A DNA stretch of 64,000 nucleotides from Leifsonia sp. 466MF (GTDB taxonomy: Bacteria > Actinomycetota > Actinomycetes > Actinomycetales > Microbacteriaceae): positions 682,001-746,000 of the forward strand of contig NZ_LT629696.1 of NCBI RefSeq assembly GCF_900100265.1, given 5' to 3'. Positions 8,866-17,086 of this stretch are shown here, one piece after another. The notes beneath the pieces are model-generated. The model did no database searches. It was given only the letters and a program-made list of their open reading frames with translations, and was not told where the DNA came from. The position numbers and the translations under genes were made by a program. Numbering within the stretch: position 1 is the first letter of the stretch; every line of letters starts with the position of its first letter.

Positions 8866-9650
8866 GCATCACCATCCGTCGCCCGGTCGAACCGCAGGAT
8901 TCTCCCGAATCGGAGGAGAAGGCATCCGGTGCAAAGACGCCGGGTCAGAGGAAGCCGATCTCGAAGAAGCCGAAGTCCGCCCTGCGTCAGCCCCAGGCCG
9001 GAGCAGGGGAGGGCCTGGTCGTCGGCGGCGACCCGCGGGTCGACCTCCTGCCCCCCGAGGTCCGCTCCGCCCGCCGCAACGCCCGCACCCGACGCGGGTT
9101 CGCATGGGGCGTCCTCGCGGTGTTCCTGGTGGTGGTGATGGCGAGCGGGGGAGCGTTCGGTCTGAACATCGTGGCGCAGGGACAGCTGCTCGTCGCGCAA
9201 GCGAGGACCAACGAACTACTGAGCGAGCAGCAGAAGTACACCGAGGTGCGGAACATCCAGAATCAGGTGGATGTGGCGGTCGCGGCGAAACAGGTAGGCG
9301 CATCCACCGAGGTGGCATGGCAGCCCTTCATTGCGGCTGTCGGCTCGGCGGAGCCGCCAGGACTGAGGATGAAGTCGGTGACCATCGACTCGGCGTCTCC
9401 GATTGCGGTCTACCAGCAATCGACCGATCCGCTGCAGGGGCCTCGGATCGCCACGGTCACGGTCGTCGCGCTGAGTAACACATTTCCGGATGTCCCTGGA
9501 TGGCTTCGTGCTGTTCTTCAGGTGAGGGGAGTCGTCGATGCGACGGCGGGAACGGTCAACCGAGACGACGGCGGCGTCTACACCTCCAGCATCACCATCC
9601 ATGTAGGCGAGGCGCTGTTCACGAAGCGGTTCGAGACGAAGGGCCAGTGA
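8862..9650 (+). CDS. pilN: Type IV pilus alignment protein PilN
   Basis: Bitopic membrane protein bridging cytoplasmic PilM and extracytoplasmic PilO. 262 residues: a long basic, disordered cytoplasmic tail (1-78) ending with VDLLPPE (60-66), equivalent to the INLLP motif that docks on PilM in other species. A transmembrane helix (about 80-104) and a coiled-coil plus ferredoxin-like extracytoplasmic domain follow. The tail before the motif is longer than usual (about 58 versus fewer than 10 residues). ATGA overlap with pilM. Confidence 0.85.
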   Translation: MSITIRRPVEPQDSPESEEKASGAKTPGQRKPISKKPKSALRQPQAGAGEGLVVGGDPRVDLLPPEVRSARRNARTRRGFAWGVLAVFLVVVMASGGAFGLNIVAQGQLLVAQARTNELLSEQQKYTEVRNIQNQVDVAVAAKQVGASTEVAWQPFIAAVGSAEPPGLRMKSVTIDSASPIAVYQQSTDPLQGPRIATVTVVALSNTFPDVPGWLRAVLQVRGVVDATAGTVNRDDGGVYTSSITIHVGEALFTKRFETKGQ

Positions 9651-9651
9651 G

Positions 9652-10368
9652 ATGGACAAGACCAGGCTCTGGATCATCGGATCCGTTCTCGCGATGGTCA
9701 TCATCGCCGGTCTCGGATGGGTGGTCGGAATTCAGCCGCAGCTCGACCAAGCGACGGCTGCGTCTGCCGAGACCTCCCAAGTGGACGGCGGCAACACCAT
9801 CAAGGCAGCCGTTCTGGCGAGGATGAGGAAGGACAGCGAAGATCTCCCGAAGCTCAAGAAAGAGCTGGCCGAGCTGGGTGCCGCAGTGCCGGCCATGGCA
9901 GACTGGCCATCGTTCGCGGATGAGCTGAATACCTTCGCTACAGCAAACGGAGTCACGATCATCGCGACGACGCAAACCGACGGTCAGCCCTATATCCTCC
10001 CCGACTCCCCGAAGCCGTCGGCTCCCGCTGCCGGACAACCAGCCGGCGCCGCGACTCCGACGCCGGTTCCGACCCCGACCCCGACTCCGACGGCCACGCC
10101 GGTTCCCGTCCACATCCCCGGCGCTCCGCCGCTGACGAAGCCGACCATCACGGCCGACAACTTCACCTTGATCCCGGTCTCGGTGACCGTGCGTGGCACG
10201 GAAGATCAGGTCCTCGGATTCGTCAACGCGGCACAGAACGGCACGCGACTCTTCCTCGTCAACGGAATAACGATCGACACCGCAGCATCCGGGGTGGGCT
10301 ACGACGCCAAGCTCAGTGGCTACATCTACGTGCTGACCTCGTCTGCGGACAAGAAGGCCAGCAAGTAG
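9652..10368 (+). CDS. pilO: Type IV pilus alignment protein PilO
   Basis: Partner of PilN. 238 residues: transmembrane helix 6-27, coiled coil (about 50-78), and a ferredoxin-like fold interrupted by a Pro/Thr-rich linker (about 119-163, repeated TPTP). The linker is unusual within PilO and may span peptidoglycan or act as a spacer. Starts one base after the pilN stop. Last gene of the pilus operon; no PilP or PilQ follows, consistent with absence of an outer membrane. Confidence 0.82.
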   Translation: MDKTRLWIIGSVLAMVIIAGLGWVVGIQPQLDQATAASAETSQVDGGNTIKAAVLARMRKDSEDLPKLKKELAELGAAVPAMADWPSFADELNTFATANGVTIIATTQTDGQPYILPDSPKPSAPAAGQPAGAATPTPVPTPTPTPTATPVPVHIPGAPPLTKPTITADNFTLIPVSVTVRGTEDQVLGFVNAAQNGTRLFLVNGITIDTAASGVGYDAKLSGYIYVLTSSADKKASK

Positions 10369-10404
10369 GGCGCTCACGGAACGGCCTCCCCGGTCTCGGC
10401 CACC

Positions 10405-10430
10405 CCCGTTGCTACAGTGGGCGCAACGGG
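10405..10430 (+). promoter_or_regulatory. Inverted repeat with -10-like TACAGT in its loop
   Basis: CCCGTTGC (10405-10412) and GCAACGGG (10423-10430) form a perfect 8-bp inverted repeat. The loop contains TACAGT (10413-10418) preceded by TGC, an extended -10-like element. It lies 27 nt before the next gene and may be its promoter and operator. No good -35 is visible. Confidence 0.35.
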
Positions 10431-10456
10431 CCCGCCGGGCCGATGGAGGAGCCAGG

Positions 10457-11599
10457 ATGAGCGACACGCCGGACGCGCCGAAGCGCGCGACCTACGAGCC
10501 GGGGCCGGACGACGCACGGCCGGAGTCCGAGCAGGCGGCCGCCGAGCAGGCCGGCACGCCCGCGACCGCACCCGCCGCGTCCGCCGCCGCAGAGCCCGCC
10601 ACCGACACGGGGGCACAGGTCGTCGAGCCGCCGTCGAATCCCGTTTCGGCCCGTGGTCACCTTAACCGTCCCGCAGACGACGCCGAGCAGGAGGCGGCCC
10701 CCGTGGCCGCCGCGCCGGCCGAGCCGCAGCGTCCCGCCGCGATCGCCGAGCCGGAGCCTGTCGTCGCGAGCGATGACGATGTCGCGGCCGCCATCGCCCG
10801 TAACAGCCCGCAGCCGGGAGCGACCGCCGCGGGCGACGCGACGGTCGACACCGCCTCACCTGTCGAGTCGGCCACTCCGGTGATCGTCGCAGCCGAGGCC
10901 GCCACTCTGAGTCAGGGCGACACCGCAACGACCGCGTATGGCAGCGTCCCGCCGGGCGCACCGGCCGCGGCCGCGACCACCGCCCCCGGCCCGCAGCCGG
11001 TCGCCCCGATCTACCTCACGCGCCCCGAGCCGCCGAAGAAGAAGAGCAACCGCGGCGTCGGCATCCTCATCGCCCTCGTCGGCACCGTCGCGTTCGCCAT
11101 CCTGTGGGCCGGCGCCGTGCTCATCGTCGGGTCGCTGCTGACGCCGAGCAACGAGTTCGGCCCGGCGCTCCTCGAGTTCTTCACGGGTGGTCGCGCGTTC
11201 GGGATCCGCGGTTGGGCGCCCGTCGTGGCGTTCTTCATCGGGATGGTCGTGCTCATCCAGATCCTGAACCGCGCGCGCTGGTGGGCCTACATCCTGGGCG
11301 GCCTGTTCGTCGCGGTGTTCGTGTACTTCGTCTACATCGGCGCCGGCCTGATCGATGCCCAGTACTGGCTCCGCAACTCCGACGAGTTCGCCATCCTCAT
11401 GCGGAGCGCCTGGGTGAGCCCCCTCGCTGTGCTCGCCGGCGTGATCGCCCGCGAGGTGTCGATCTGGACGGGCGCGTGGCTCGCCGCCCGCGGCCGCAAG
11501 CTGAAGGCGCGCAACGCCGAGGCGCAGGCCGACTACGAGCAGCAGGTCGCCGACGCCCAGAACCAGGCCGTCGCCGCCTACGCGCAGCAGGGGTACTGA
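10457..11599 (+). CDS. Membrane protein with long Ala/Pro/Glu-rich N-terminal region
   Basis: 380 residues, no family recognised. About the first 195 residues are low complexity (Ala, Pro, Glu, Thr) and probably disordered. Then a basic KKKSNR stretch and four predicted transmembrane helices (GVGILIALVGTVAFAILWAGAVLIV, VVAFFIGMVVLIQIL, WWAYILGGLFVAVFVYFVYIGAGLI, SPLAVLAGVIAREVSIWTGAWLAA). The last 45 residues are a charged Ala/Gln helix ending AQQGY that could be a coiled coil. ATG 10457 is preceded by GGAGGAGCCAGG. Forms a pair with the next membrane gene, 22 nt downstream, which converges on the secretion ATPase; a role in envelope organisation is possible but unproven. Confidence 0.7.
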   Translation: MSDTPDAPKRATYEPGPDDARPESEQAAAEQAGTPATAPAASAAAEPATDTGAQVVEPPSNPVSARGHLNRPADDAEQEAAPVAAAPAEPQRPAAIAEPEPVVASDDDVAAAIARNSPQPGATAAGDATVDTASPVESATPVIVAAEAATLSQGDTATTAYGSVPPGAPAAAATTAPGPQPVAPIYLTRPEPPKKKSNRGVGILIALVGTVAFAILWAGAVLIVGSLLTPSNEFGPALLEFFTGGRAFGIRGWAPVVAFFIGMVVLIQILNRARWWAYILGGLFVAVFVYFVYIGAGLIDAQYWLRNSDEFAILMRSAWVSPLAVLAGVIAREVSIWTGAWLAARGRKLKARNAEAQADYEQQVADAQNQAVAAYAQQGY

Positions 11600-11621
11600 C
11601 CGGGAGGGCCCGCAGCCGACC

Positions 11622-12116
11622 ATGCGTGACGAGCGCGTCTACGCAACCGTCGTCGCCTTCTTCGCGACGGGGCTGTACCTCGCTCTGGTCGTCGCCGCGT
11701 TCGGCCTGGTCTCCCTCGCGACCGACAGCGATGTCGTCGCCGACCCGGACGTCGGGCCGCTGGTCGGCCCCGTCATGGTGGTGGCGTCGGCGGTCATGCT
11801 GCTCGTGTTCCTCATCGTGCTCGGGACGCGCGTCCCGGCCGAACGCCAGCGGGTCTCGCCCGGTGTCGCGTTCGGCGTCGGAGTCGCCTGCTATGCCGTG
11901 TTCATCGCGGCGGGCGGTATCGCCGGTGCGGCAGGCGACCCGAACGACCCGTTCCACTACTTCCTGTTCGCGTTCGCCCAGCTCCTGCGCTGGCCCGCCA
12001 TCACGATCGCGGTCCTGGCGTTCGCGGTGACGCTGCTCTACCAGCTGGTGCTCGTCGGACGCTTCCGCCAGCGCGGGCGTCCGCGCTGGCCGTGGGAGGG
12101 CGACGACGAGGACTAG
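11622..12116 (+). CDS. Small four-helix membrane protein, unknown function
   Basis: 164 residues with four hydrophobic segments (about 8-32, 48-70, 85-106, 116-146) and short charged ends. No catalytic motif. It follows the previous membrane gene by 22 nt, probably in one transcript, and ends 15 nt before the convergent secretion ATPase gene, so the two 3' ends nearly meet. No function can be assigned from sequence. Confidence 0.7.
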   Translation: MRDERVYATVVAFFATGLYLALVVAAFGLVSLATDSDVVADPDVGPLVGPVMVVASAVMLLVFLIVLGTRVPAERQRVSPGVAFGVGVACYAVFIAAGGIAGAAGDPNDPFHYFLFAFAQLLRWPAITIAVLAFAVTLLYQLVLVGRFRQRGRPRWPWEGDDED

Positions 12117-12131
12117 GCCTGCCCGACCGGG

Positions 12132-15100
12132 TCAGACACGGACGCGCGCCGGGAGGGACGCATCCACCAGCGGCACCTGAACCCGCGTGAAGCCGCCCTT
12201 CTGGATGAACACACCGCGTCCCGGAGGGAACTCGGACCGGTTCAGGCGCGGCAGCGGCGTCTTCAGCAGGATGTCGCCCTCGACCGAGTCCGGCTGCAGC
12301 AGCAGCCCGCGCCGGCCGTTCTTCACCTCGCCGAGCAGCGGCCATGACGTGCCCCACGCGCTCGACTCCGCCTCCGCGACGAGCAGGTGATCGCTGCGCC
12401 GGATGGCGCGGATCAGCTCCACGATGGGGGAGTCGGCGGGCGTCTGCAGGAAGTCGCCGATGCTCTCGACGAACACCGCGATCCGCCCCTCGGTGTCCGG
12501 GTCGGCGATGGCGACGGCGAGGTCCTTCGCGAGCTCGGCGGCGTCCGCCTGCGTGAGCGCGCGGTCCGTCCACAGGCTCGACCCGGAGAGCGGAGACCGG
12601 GCGCTTCCCACGTAGTACAGCCGCGTCTCGGCGTCGAAGCGCGCCACCGCATCCGCCACCGCCGCCAACGCGGTCGTGCGACCGCTGGCCGGGGGACCGG
12701 CGACGAGCAGCGTCCCTGATGGCTCGAAACCGAGCGGGCCGAGGTCGATGTCGCCGATGCCGAGCACGGGCTGTCCGCCGACGCTGTCCGGAAGGGACGC
12801 GGGGTCCAGCTCCTTCGGCATCGAGCCGACCACGGGCGCCTCCGGGATGCCGGCGCGCTCCATCGCCTCGGCGAGACGGCGGACGGCCTCCGACTGGTCC
12901 GCGACGGCGCGCGAACCGCCAAGCACGGCGATCTGCGTCTCGTAGCCGTCGACGATCGCGCGGCCGGGAGGGGACGCGGGCGAGAGGATATCGCTGGGCA
13001 CGTCGAGCATCCCGTACCCGTCGTCCGCCAGCCGCAGCACCACGCGGCGCTGTACGAGCGAGCCGATCGCGGTGGGGACGGCGCCGGCACGGTCGCCGGT
13101 CAGCGCCACGTGCATCCCGAGGCGTCGGCCGTCGGCCAGCAGGTCGCGGAACACGTCGTACCACTGCGACCGCCCGGCCGGGATCTCGAAGTCCTCGCGG
13201 AAGCTGGGGAAGCCGTCGACGAGAAGCAGGATGCGCGGCTCCTCCTGGCGGCCGGTCAGCGACCGGTACTCGGTGATGTTGGACGCGTTGGCTTCGGCGA
13301 AGCGCGGGCCGCGGTCCTCGAGCGTCTCCTTCAGCATCCGGAACAGCCGGATGATGCGCTCCGGGTCGTCGCCGGGGATGATCGAGCCGACGTGCGGGAG
13401 CTTCTCCAGCATCCGCAGGCTTCCCGCGCCGAAGTCCAGGCCGTAGACGTGCACCGGGCCGCCGCGCGGAGTGATCGCGGCGGCGGAGGCGAGGGTGCGG
13501 AGCGCCGTGGACTTGCCGGAGCCGCCGGTGCCGTAGACGGCAAGGTTGCCGTCGACATCGGGCTGGAAGTAGACCGGGCGCTGCTCCTGGCGGTCGGGGA
13601 TGTCGGCGACACCGAGCAGCAGTTCCGCGTCGGTGCGCTGCCGCAGCAGCCCGAGGTCGTAGGCGGTGGCGAGCTCGTCGAGCCACGGACGGCGGGGAGC
13701 CGGGATGTGCGCGGCCGACTGCGCGCGCACGATCGCGGCGACCATCCGCTGCTGGTCCGTGGGGCCGAGGTCGCGCTCCGGCTCCTCGGCGGGCCGCTCC
13801 TCCTCCCAGCGCACCTCGCCGCCGAAGCGGAGCTCGGCGACCTCGACGCCCGCCCGCTCGGGCTCGCGGGTGGTCCAGCCGCCGGCGTAGGCCGACTGGA
13901 ACCGCACGAGACGGCCCGGCCCGGTCTTCGCCATGCCGCGGCCGGGGATGCTCGGGTCGAAATGTGCGGCGTCGGCGACGCCGACCACGTCCTGGCTGTC
14001 GGACTCGTCCGCCATGCGCAGCGCGATGCGGAGGTTGGTGTTGGCGCGGAGGTTGTCCTTGATGACACCCGCCGGCCGCTGCGTCGCCATGATGAGGTGG
14101 ATGCCGAGCGAGCGTCCGCGCTGGGCGATGTCGACGACGCCGTCGACGAACTCCGGCACCTCGCCGACCAGCGCGGCGAACTCGTCGATGACGAGCACGA
14201 GCGCGGGCGGACTGTCCGGATCGCCGCGCTTCTCCAGCTCCAGCAGGTCCTTCGCCTTCTTCCGGTTGAGCAGGTGCTCACGGTAGTGCAGCTCGGCGCG
14301 GAGGCTGGTGAGCGCACGGCGCACCAGGTGCGGGCTCAGGTCGGTGACGAGGCCCACGCAGTGCGGGAGGCTGACGCAGTCGGCGAACGCGGACCCGCCC
14401 TTGTAGTCCACGAACAGGAAGGTGACGCGGTCGGGGCTGTACTCGGCGGCCATCCCGAGCACCCACGCCTGCAGGAACTCGCTCTTGCCGGCGCCGGTGG
14501 TGCCCCCGACGAGCGCGTGGGGTCCCTGCGTGCGCAGGTCGAGGTGCATGGCATCGACGCCGGCCGACCCGATGGTCGCGCGCAGCGTGCCGGGGCGGCG
14601 TCGCGTGGGCTTCGCGCCGGCGGTGCGGTCGTGGATGGAGGCGTTCTGCCGCCAGCGGTCGACCACCGCACTCGACGACTCGGCCAGCTCGTGTCCGAGC
14701 AGCGTCACCAGCGACACGGAGCGCGGCAGGTCGCTGGCGTCGGCGACGAGGGCTCCGGCGTCGATGACGGGGGCCATCCGCTTGGCGTAGTCGAGCGCGG
14801 TCGCGGCGCTGACCGGCTCGGTGACGACGTCCTCCACCGTCTCGCCGATGCGGACGAAACCGGCCCGCGCGCGGTGCGGCTGGTCGGTGTGCTGAAGGAA
14901 CGTGCGGCAGACGGCCGGGAGCCGGTCGACGTCGTCCGAGATCCACACAGGGAAGACGCCGGCGTCGGCCGCCGCCTCGGCGAGCTGCACGAGGCGGGCG
15001 CGGTCGACGGCGACGTCGTCGGAGATGACGACGATCACCGCGGGGACCGGCGATGGCGTCCCGTTGCTGGTCTGCGAGCGTCCGACCTCCGCGCCGCGCT

Positions 15101-16646
15101 CGAGGGCGGCGCTCTCCTGCTCCATGGCACCACGCCGCTGCGGGCCGGCCTTCGCGGCCGCGAGGCGTTCCTCGACGAGGCCCTCGAGCGAGCTCAGCAC
15201 GCCGGCGGCCGAGGATGCGCTGTCGGCGAGGTGAGCGCCGGCCAGCGGGCTGTGCGGGGACGAGGTGTGCGGCATCCACTTCAGCCAGCCGAGCTCGCGC
15301 GACCACCGCGGTGAGACGAGGGCGGCGACCGCCAGCTCGGAGGGGGAGTGCAGGGCGGTGAGCTGGACGAGCACCGAGTTCACCGATCCCGCGACGAGGT
15401 CCGCCGGTCCGGCGATGCCGAGCGCCCCGGACTCGTACAGGTTGTCGAGCACCGGGACGTCCTCGACCAGGGCGTTGTCGGCGATGACCGTGTCGAGGCG
15501 CTCCTGGAACTCGACGATCAGCTCGCCCCGGTCGACGGCCTGCACGGTGTTGCGCGACCGCATGGTGCCCCGGCCCAGCTGCAGGTTGAGGAACGACCAG
15601 TGCTCCGGGCGCCGCGTCCAGAGCAGCGGACCGCGGCGGACCGCCTCGGCGAGGGCGTCCGCGGTGGTCGGCGTCTCCGCCTGGCGCAGCTCGACCTCCG
15701 TGGTGCGCTCCTGCTCCAGCTTGCTGGAGAGCGCCTCGAGCCGCTGCTCGAACAGCGCGATCTGCTTCTTGAGCTTCCGCTTGCCGCGGGTGCGGCCGCT
15801 GATGTAGTTGCCGACGAGCATCACCGGCGACAGCAGCACGAAGAGCAGGCTGGTCGGGTTGTGCGTCAGGAAGAACATCGCACCGCCGAGAAGCAGCGGC
15901 GTGATCATGGCGAGCAGGGGGAAGGGCGGGTCGTCCTTCTCGCCGGGCACCTCGGGCGCCTGGAAGACCTGCCCGGAGTATCGCCGCTCGACGCGCGGCG
16001 ACCGGTTGAAGAACACCGGGCCCGCGGTGGGCGGAGCCGCCGGCAGCTCGGACCCCGACTTCACCTCGAGCTCCACCTCGGTGTCGCCGAGCAGCAGCGT
16101 CTCCGACCGCCGCACGGTGAACCGGGTCACCAGCCCGCCGTCGACGACGACACCGTTCGCCGAGCCCAGGTCGACGACCTCGACGCCGTCGCCCGCCTCG
16201 AACCGCACGTGACGCTTCGAGACGAGGGGATCCTGCAGAACGATGTCGCACGACTCGTCGCGACCGAGCACAGTGGTCCCGGCGCGCAGCGGGAACTCCG
16301 TGCCCTCCTGCGGACCGCTGAGCACCCGGAGCGTCGCGACGACCGGCACGTCGCCGAGTTCGGGGGAGACGTAGTGGAGGCCGGCGTCGGCCAGCGCGAC
16401 CGTCGCACCGCTGCCGATCCACGCCTCCCCGACCGGGGCGTCCGGCGGCAGGACGAGCGGATCGGCCTGTCCGGGAAGCTGGGCGCGGAGCGTCAGCGCG
16501 CCTGGCGCGGCGACCGGTCCGGTGCGCCGCGGATCGATCCGCGCCACGGTCGAGGCGACCTCGGCGATGCTGGCGGCGGCGTCGGCGGTGACGACGATGT
16601 CATCGCTGCTGCCGGACGGGCGGGCGAGAGTCAGTTTCAGTCGCAC
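12132..16646 (-). CDS. Type VII secretion FtsK/SpoIIIE ATPase with FHA domain (EssC/EccC-like)
   Basis: Membrane-anchored ATPase that drives export of WXG100-type substrates. About 1504 residues: an N-terminal ubiquitin-like region, an FHA domain (about 105-195; GRDESCD, SKRHVRFE, LGSANG), two transmembrane helices (about 242-283), then three tandem FtsK/SpoIIIE ATPase domains. ATPase 1 has GGTTGAGKS (714-722) and VLVIDEF (817-823); ATPase 2 has GTGGSGKS (1039-1046) and LLLVDGF; ATPase 3 has the altered GPPASGRT (1317-1324) and VFVESIGDF, so it is probably not a normal hydrolase. The one-chain architecture with FHA resembles firmicute EssC more than split mycobacterial EccCa/EccCb. Start: GTG 16646, preceded on this strand by TATGGT and 6 nt, fits leaderless translation; the open frame extends to 16718 but that part lacks similarity. 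Confidence 0.92.
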   Translation of the reverse strand: MRLKLTLARPSGSSDDIVVTADAAASIAEVASTVARIDPRRTGPVAAPGALTLRAQLPGQADPLVLPPDAPVGEAWIGSGATVALADAGLHYVSPELGDVPVVATLRVLSGPQEGTEFPLRAGTTVLGRDESCDIVLQDPLVSKRHVRFEAGDGVEVVDLGSANGVVVDGGLVTRFTVRRSETLLLGDTEVELEVKSGSELPAAPPTAGPVFFNRSPRVERRYSGQVFQAPEVPGEKDDPPFPLLAMITPLLLGGAMFFLTHNPTSLLFVLLSPVMLVGNYISGRTRGKRKLKKQIALFEQRLEALSSKLEQERTTEVELRQAETPTTADALAEAVRRGPLLWTRRPEHWSFLNLQLGRGTMRSRNTVQAVDRGELIVEFQERLDTVIADNALVEDVPVLDNLYESGALGIAGPADLVAGSVNSVLVQLTALHSPSELAVAALVSPRWSRELGWLKWMPHTSSPHSPLAGAHLADSASSAAGVLSSLEGLVEERLAAAKAGPQRRGAMEQESAALERGAEVGRSQTSNGTPSPVPAVIVVISDDVAVDRARLVQLAEAAADAGVFPVWISDDVDRLPAVCRTFLQHTDQPHRARAGFVRIGETVEDVVTEPVSAATALDYAKRMAPVIDAGALVADASDLPRSVSLVTLLGHELAESSSAVVDRWRQNASIHDRTAGAKPTRRRPGTLRATIGSAGVDAMHLDLRTQGPHALVGGTTGAGKSEFLQAWVLGMAAEYSPDRVTFLFVDYKGGSAFADCVSLPHCVGLVTDLSPHLVRRALTSLRAELHYREHLLNRKKAKDLLELEKRGDPDSPPALVLVIDEFAALVGEVPEFVDGVVDIAQRGRSLGIHLIMATQRPAGVIKDNLRANTNLRIALRMADESDSQDVVGVADAAHFDPSIPGRGMAKTGPGRLVRFQSAYAGGWTTREPERAGVEVAELRFGGEVRWEEERPAEEPERDLGPTDQQRMVAAIVRAQSAAHIPAPRRPWLDELATAYDLGLLRQRTDAELLLGVADIPDRQEQRPVYFQPDVDGNLAVYGTGGSGKSTALRTLASAAAITPRGGPVHVYGLDFGAGSLRMLEKLPHVGSIIPGDDPERIIRLFRMLKETLEDRGPRFAEANASNITEYRSLTGRQEEPRILLLVDGFPSFREDFEIPAGRSQWYDVFRDLLADGRRLGMHVALTGDRAGAVPTAIGSLVQRRVVLRLADDGYGMLDVPSDILSPASPPGRAIVDGYETQIAVLGGSRAVADQSEAVRRLAEAMERAGIPEAPVVGSMPKELDPASLPDSVGGQPVLGIGDIDLGPLGFEPSGTLLVAGPPASGRTTALAAVADAVARFDAETRLYYVGSARSPLSGSSLWTDRALTQADAAELAKDLAVAIADPDTEGRIAVFVESIGDFLQTPADSPIVELIRAIRRSDHLLVAEAESSAWGTSWPLLGEVKNGRRGLLLQPDSVEGDILLKTPLPRLNRSEFPPGRGVFIQKGGFTRVQVPLVDASLPARVRV

Positions 16647-16680
16647 TTCAGCACCATACCCATCTCCTCGCCCGCACGTG

Positions 16681-16700
16681 GATGGGGACCGCTCCCCATC
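16681..16700 (+). promoter_or_regulatory. Palindrome ATGGGGA-CCGC-TCCCCAT in the T7SS divergent promoter region
   Basis: A perfect 8-bp inverted repeat (GATGGGGA, 4-nt centre, TCCCCATC) lies between the leftward ATPase gene and the rightward WXG100-like gene. A -10-like TACGTT (16722-16727) starts 22 nt after the core palindrome, so the palindrome covers the -35 region of the rightward promoter. The same core recurs at 20477-20494 in front of the second WXG100 gene. Probable binding site of a regulator shared by the island. Confidence 0.7.
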
Positions 16701-16783
16701 GCTTCCCCGCTGGTCCACCGGTACGTTGCTGAAGACAGGATGACCGGAGGACTCCGGCGGTCGCCACCGGAAGGGGAGGAACA

Positions 16784-17086
16784 GTGTCCGATCTCGTACT
16801 CAAGCTGGACGAGCTGGTGCAGCTGCGCGATGACCTCGACGCCGTCGTGCGCGAGTTCCAGAACGCCGACGACTTCAGCGACTCCGTCGCCGAGGCGACC
16901 GGGCACGACGACCTGCACAGCCACGTCCGCGACTTCGCCCACAAGTGGAACGAGAAGCGCAAGGAGATGACCGAGAACGTGAAGAACGTGCAGCAGGTCA
17001 TCGCCGCAGTGGCGGACAACTTCGTGAAGGTGGACGGCGACCTCGCCAAGGCGCTGGACGAGAAGAAGGGTGCGGACCACAAGTGA
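16784..17086 (+). CDS. WXG100-like small helical protein (putative T7SS substrate/partner)
   Basis: Exactly 100 residues, all helical: two amphipathic helices separated around residues 36-43 (EATGHDD), with Trp55 in HKWNEKR rather than a strict W-x-G turn. The C-terminus FVKVDGDLAKALDEKK recalls the Y/F-x-x-x-D/E export signal placed after the second helix in WXG100 proteins (F76, D80). GTG 16784 has GGGGAGGAACA directly upstream. Its stop overlaps the start of the next gene (GTGA), and it sits next to the secretion ATPase. Likely a heterodimer partner or chaperone for the following large protein; the family call rests on length, fold pattern and context. Confidence 0.7.
   Translation: MSDLVLKLDELVQLRDDLDAVVREFQNADDFSDSVAEATGHDDLHSHVRDFAHKWNEKRKEMTENVKNVQQVIAAVADNFVKVDGDLAKALDEKKGADHK

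Noticed and set aside
13110..15314. 734-codon open frame antisense to the T7SS ATPase
   Set aside because: Shadow of a very GC-rich gene; composition is His/Arg/Gly/Asp-rich without motifs, while the opposite strand has clear ATPase domains.
14278..16422. 714-codon frame in another frame of the ATPase strand
   Set aside because: Arg-rich frame-shifted translation of the same gene; no domain, no start signal.
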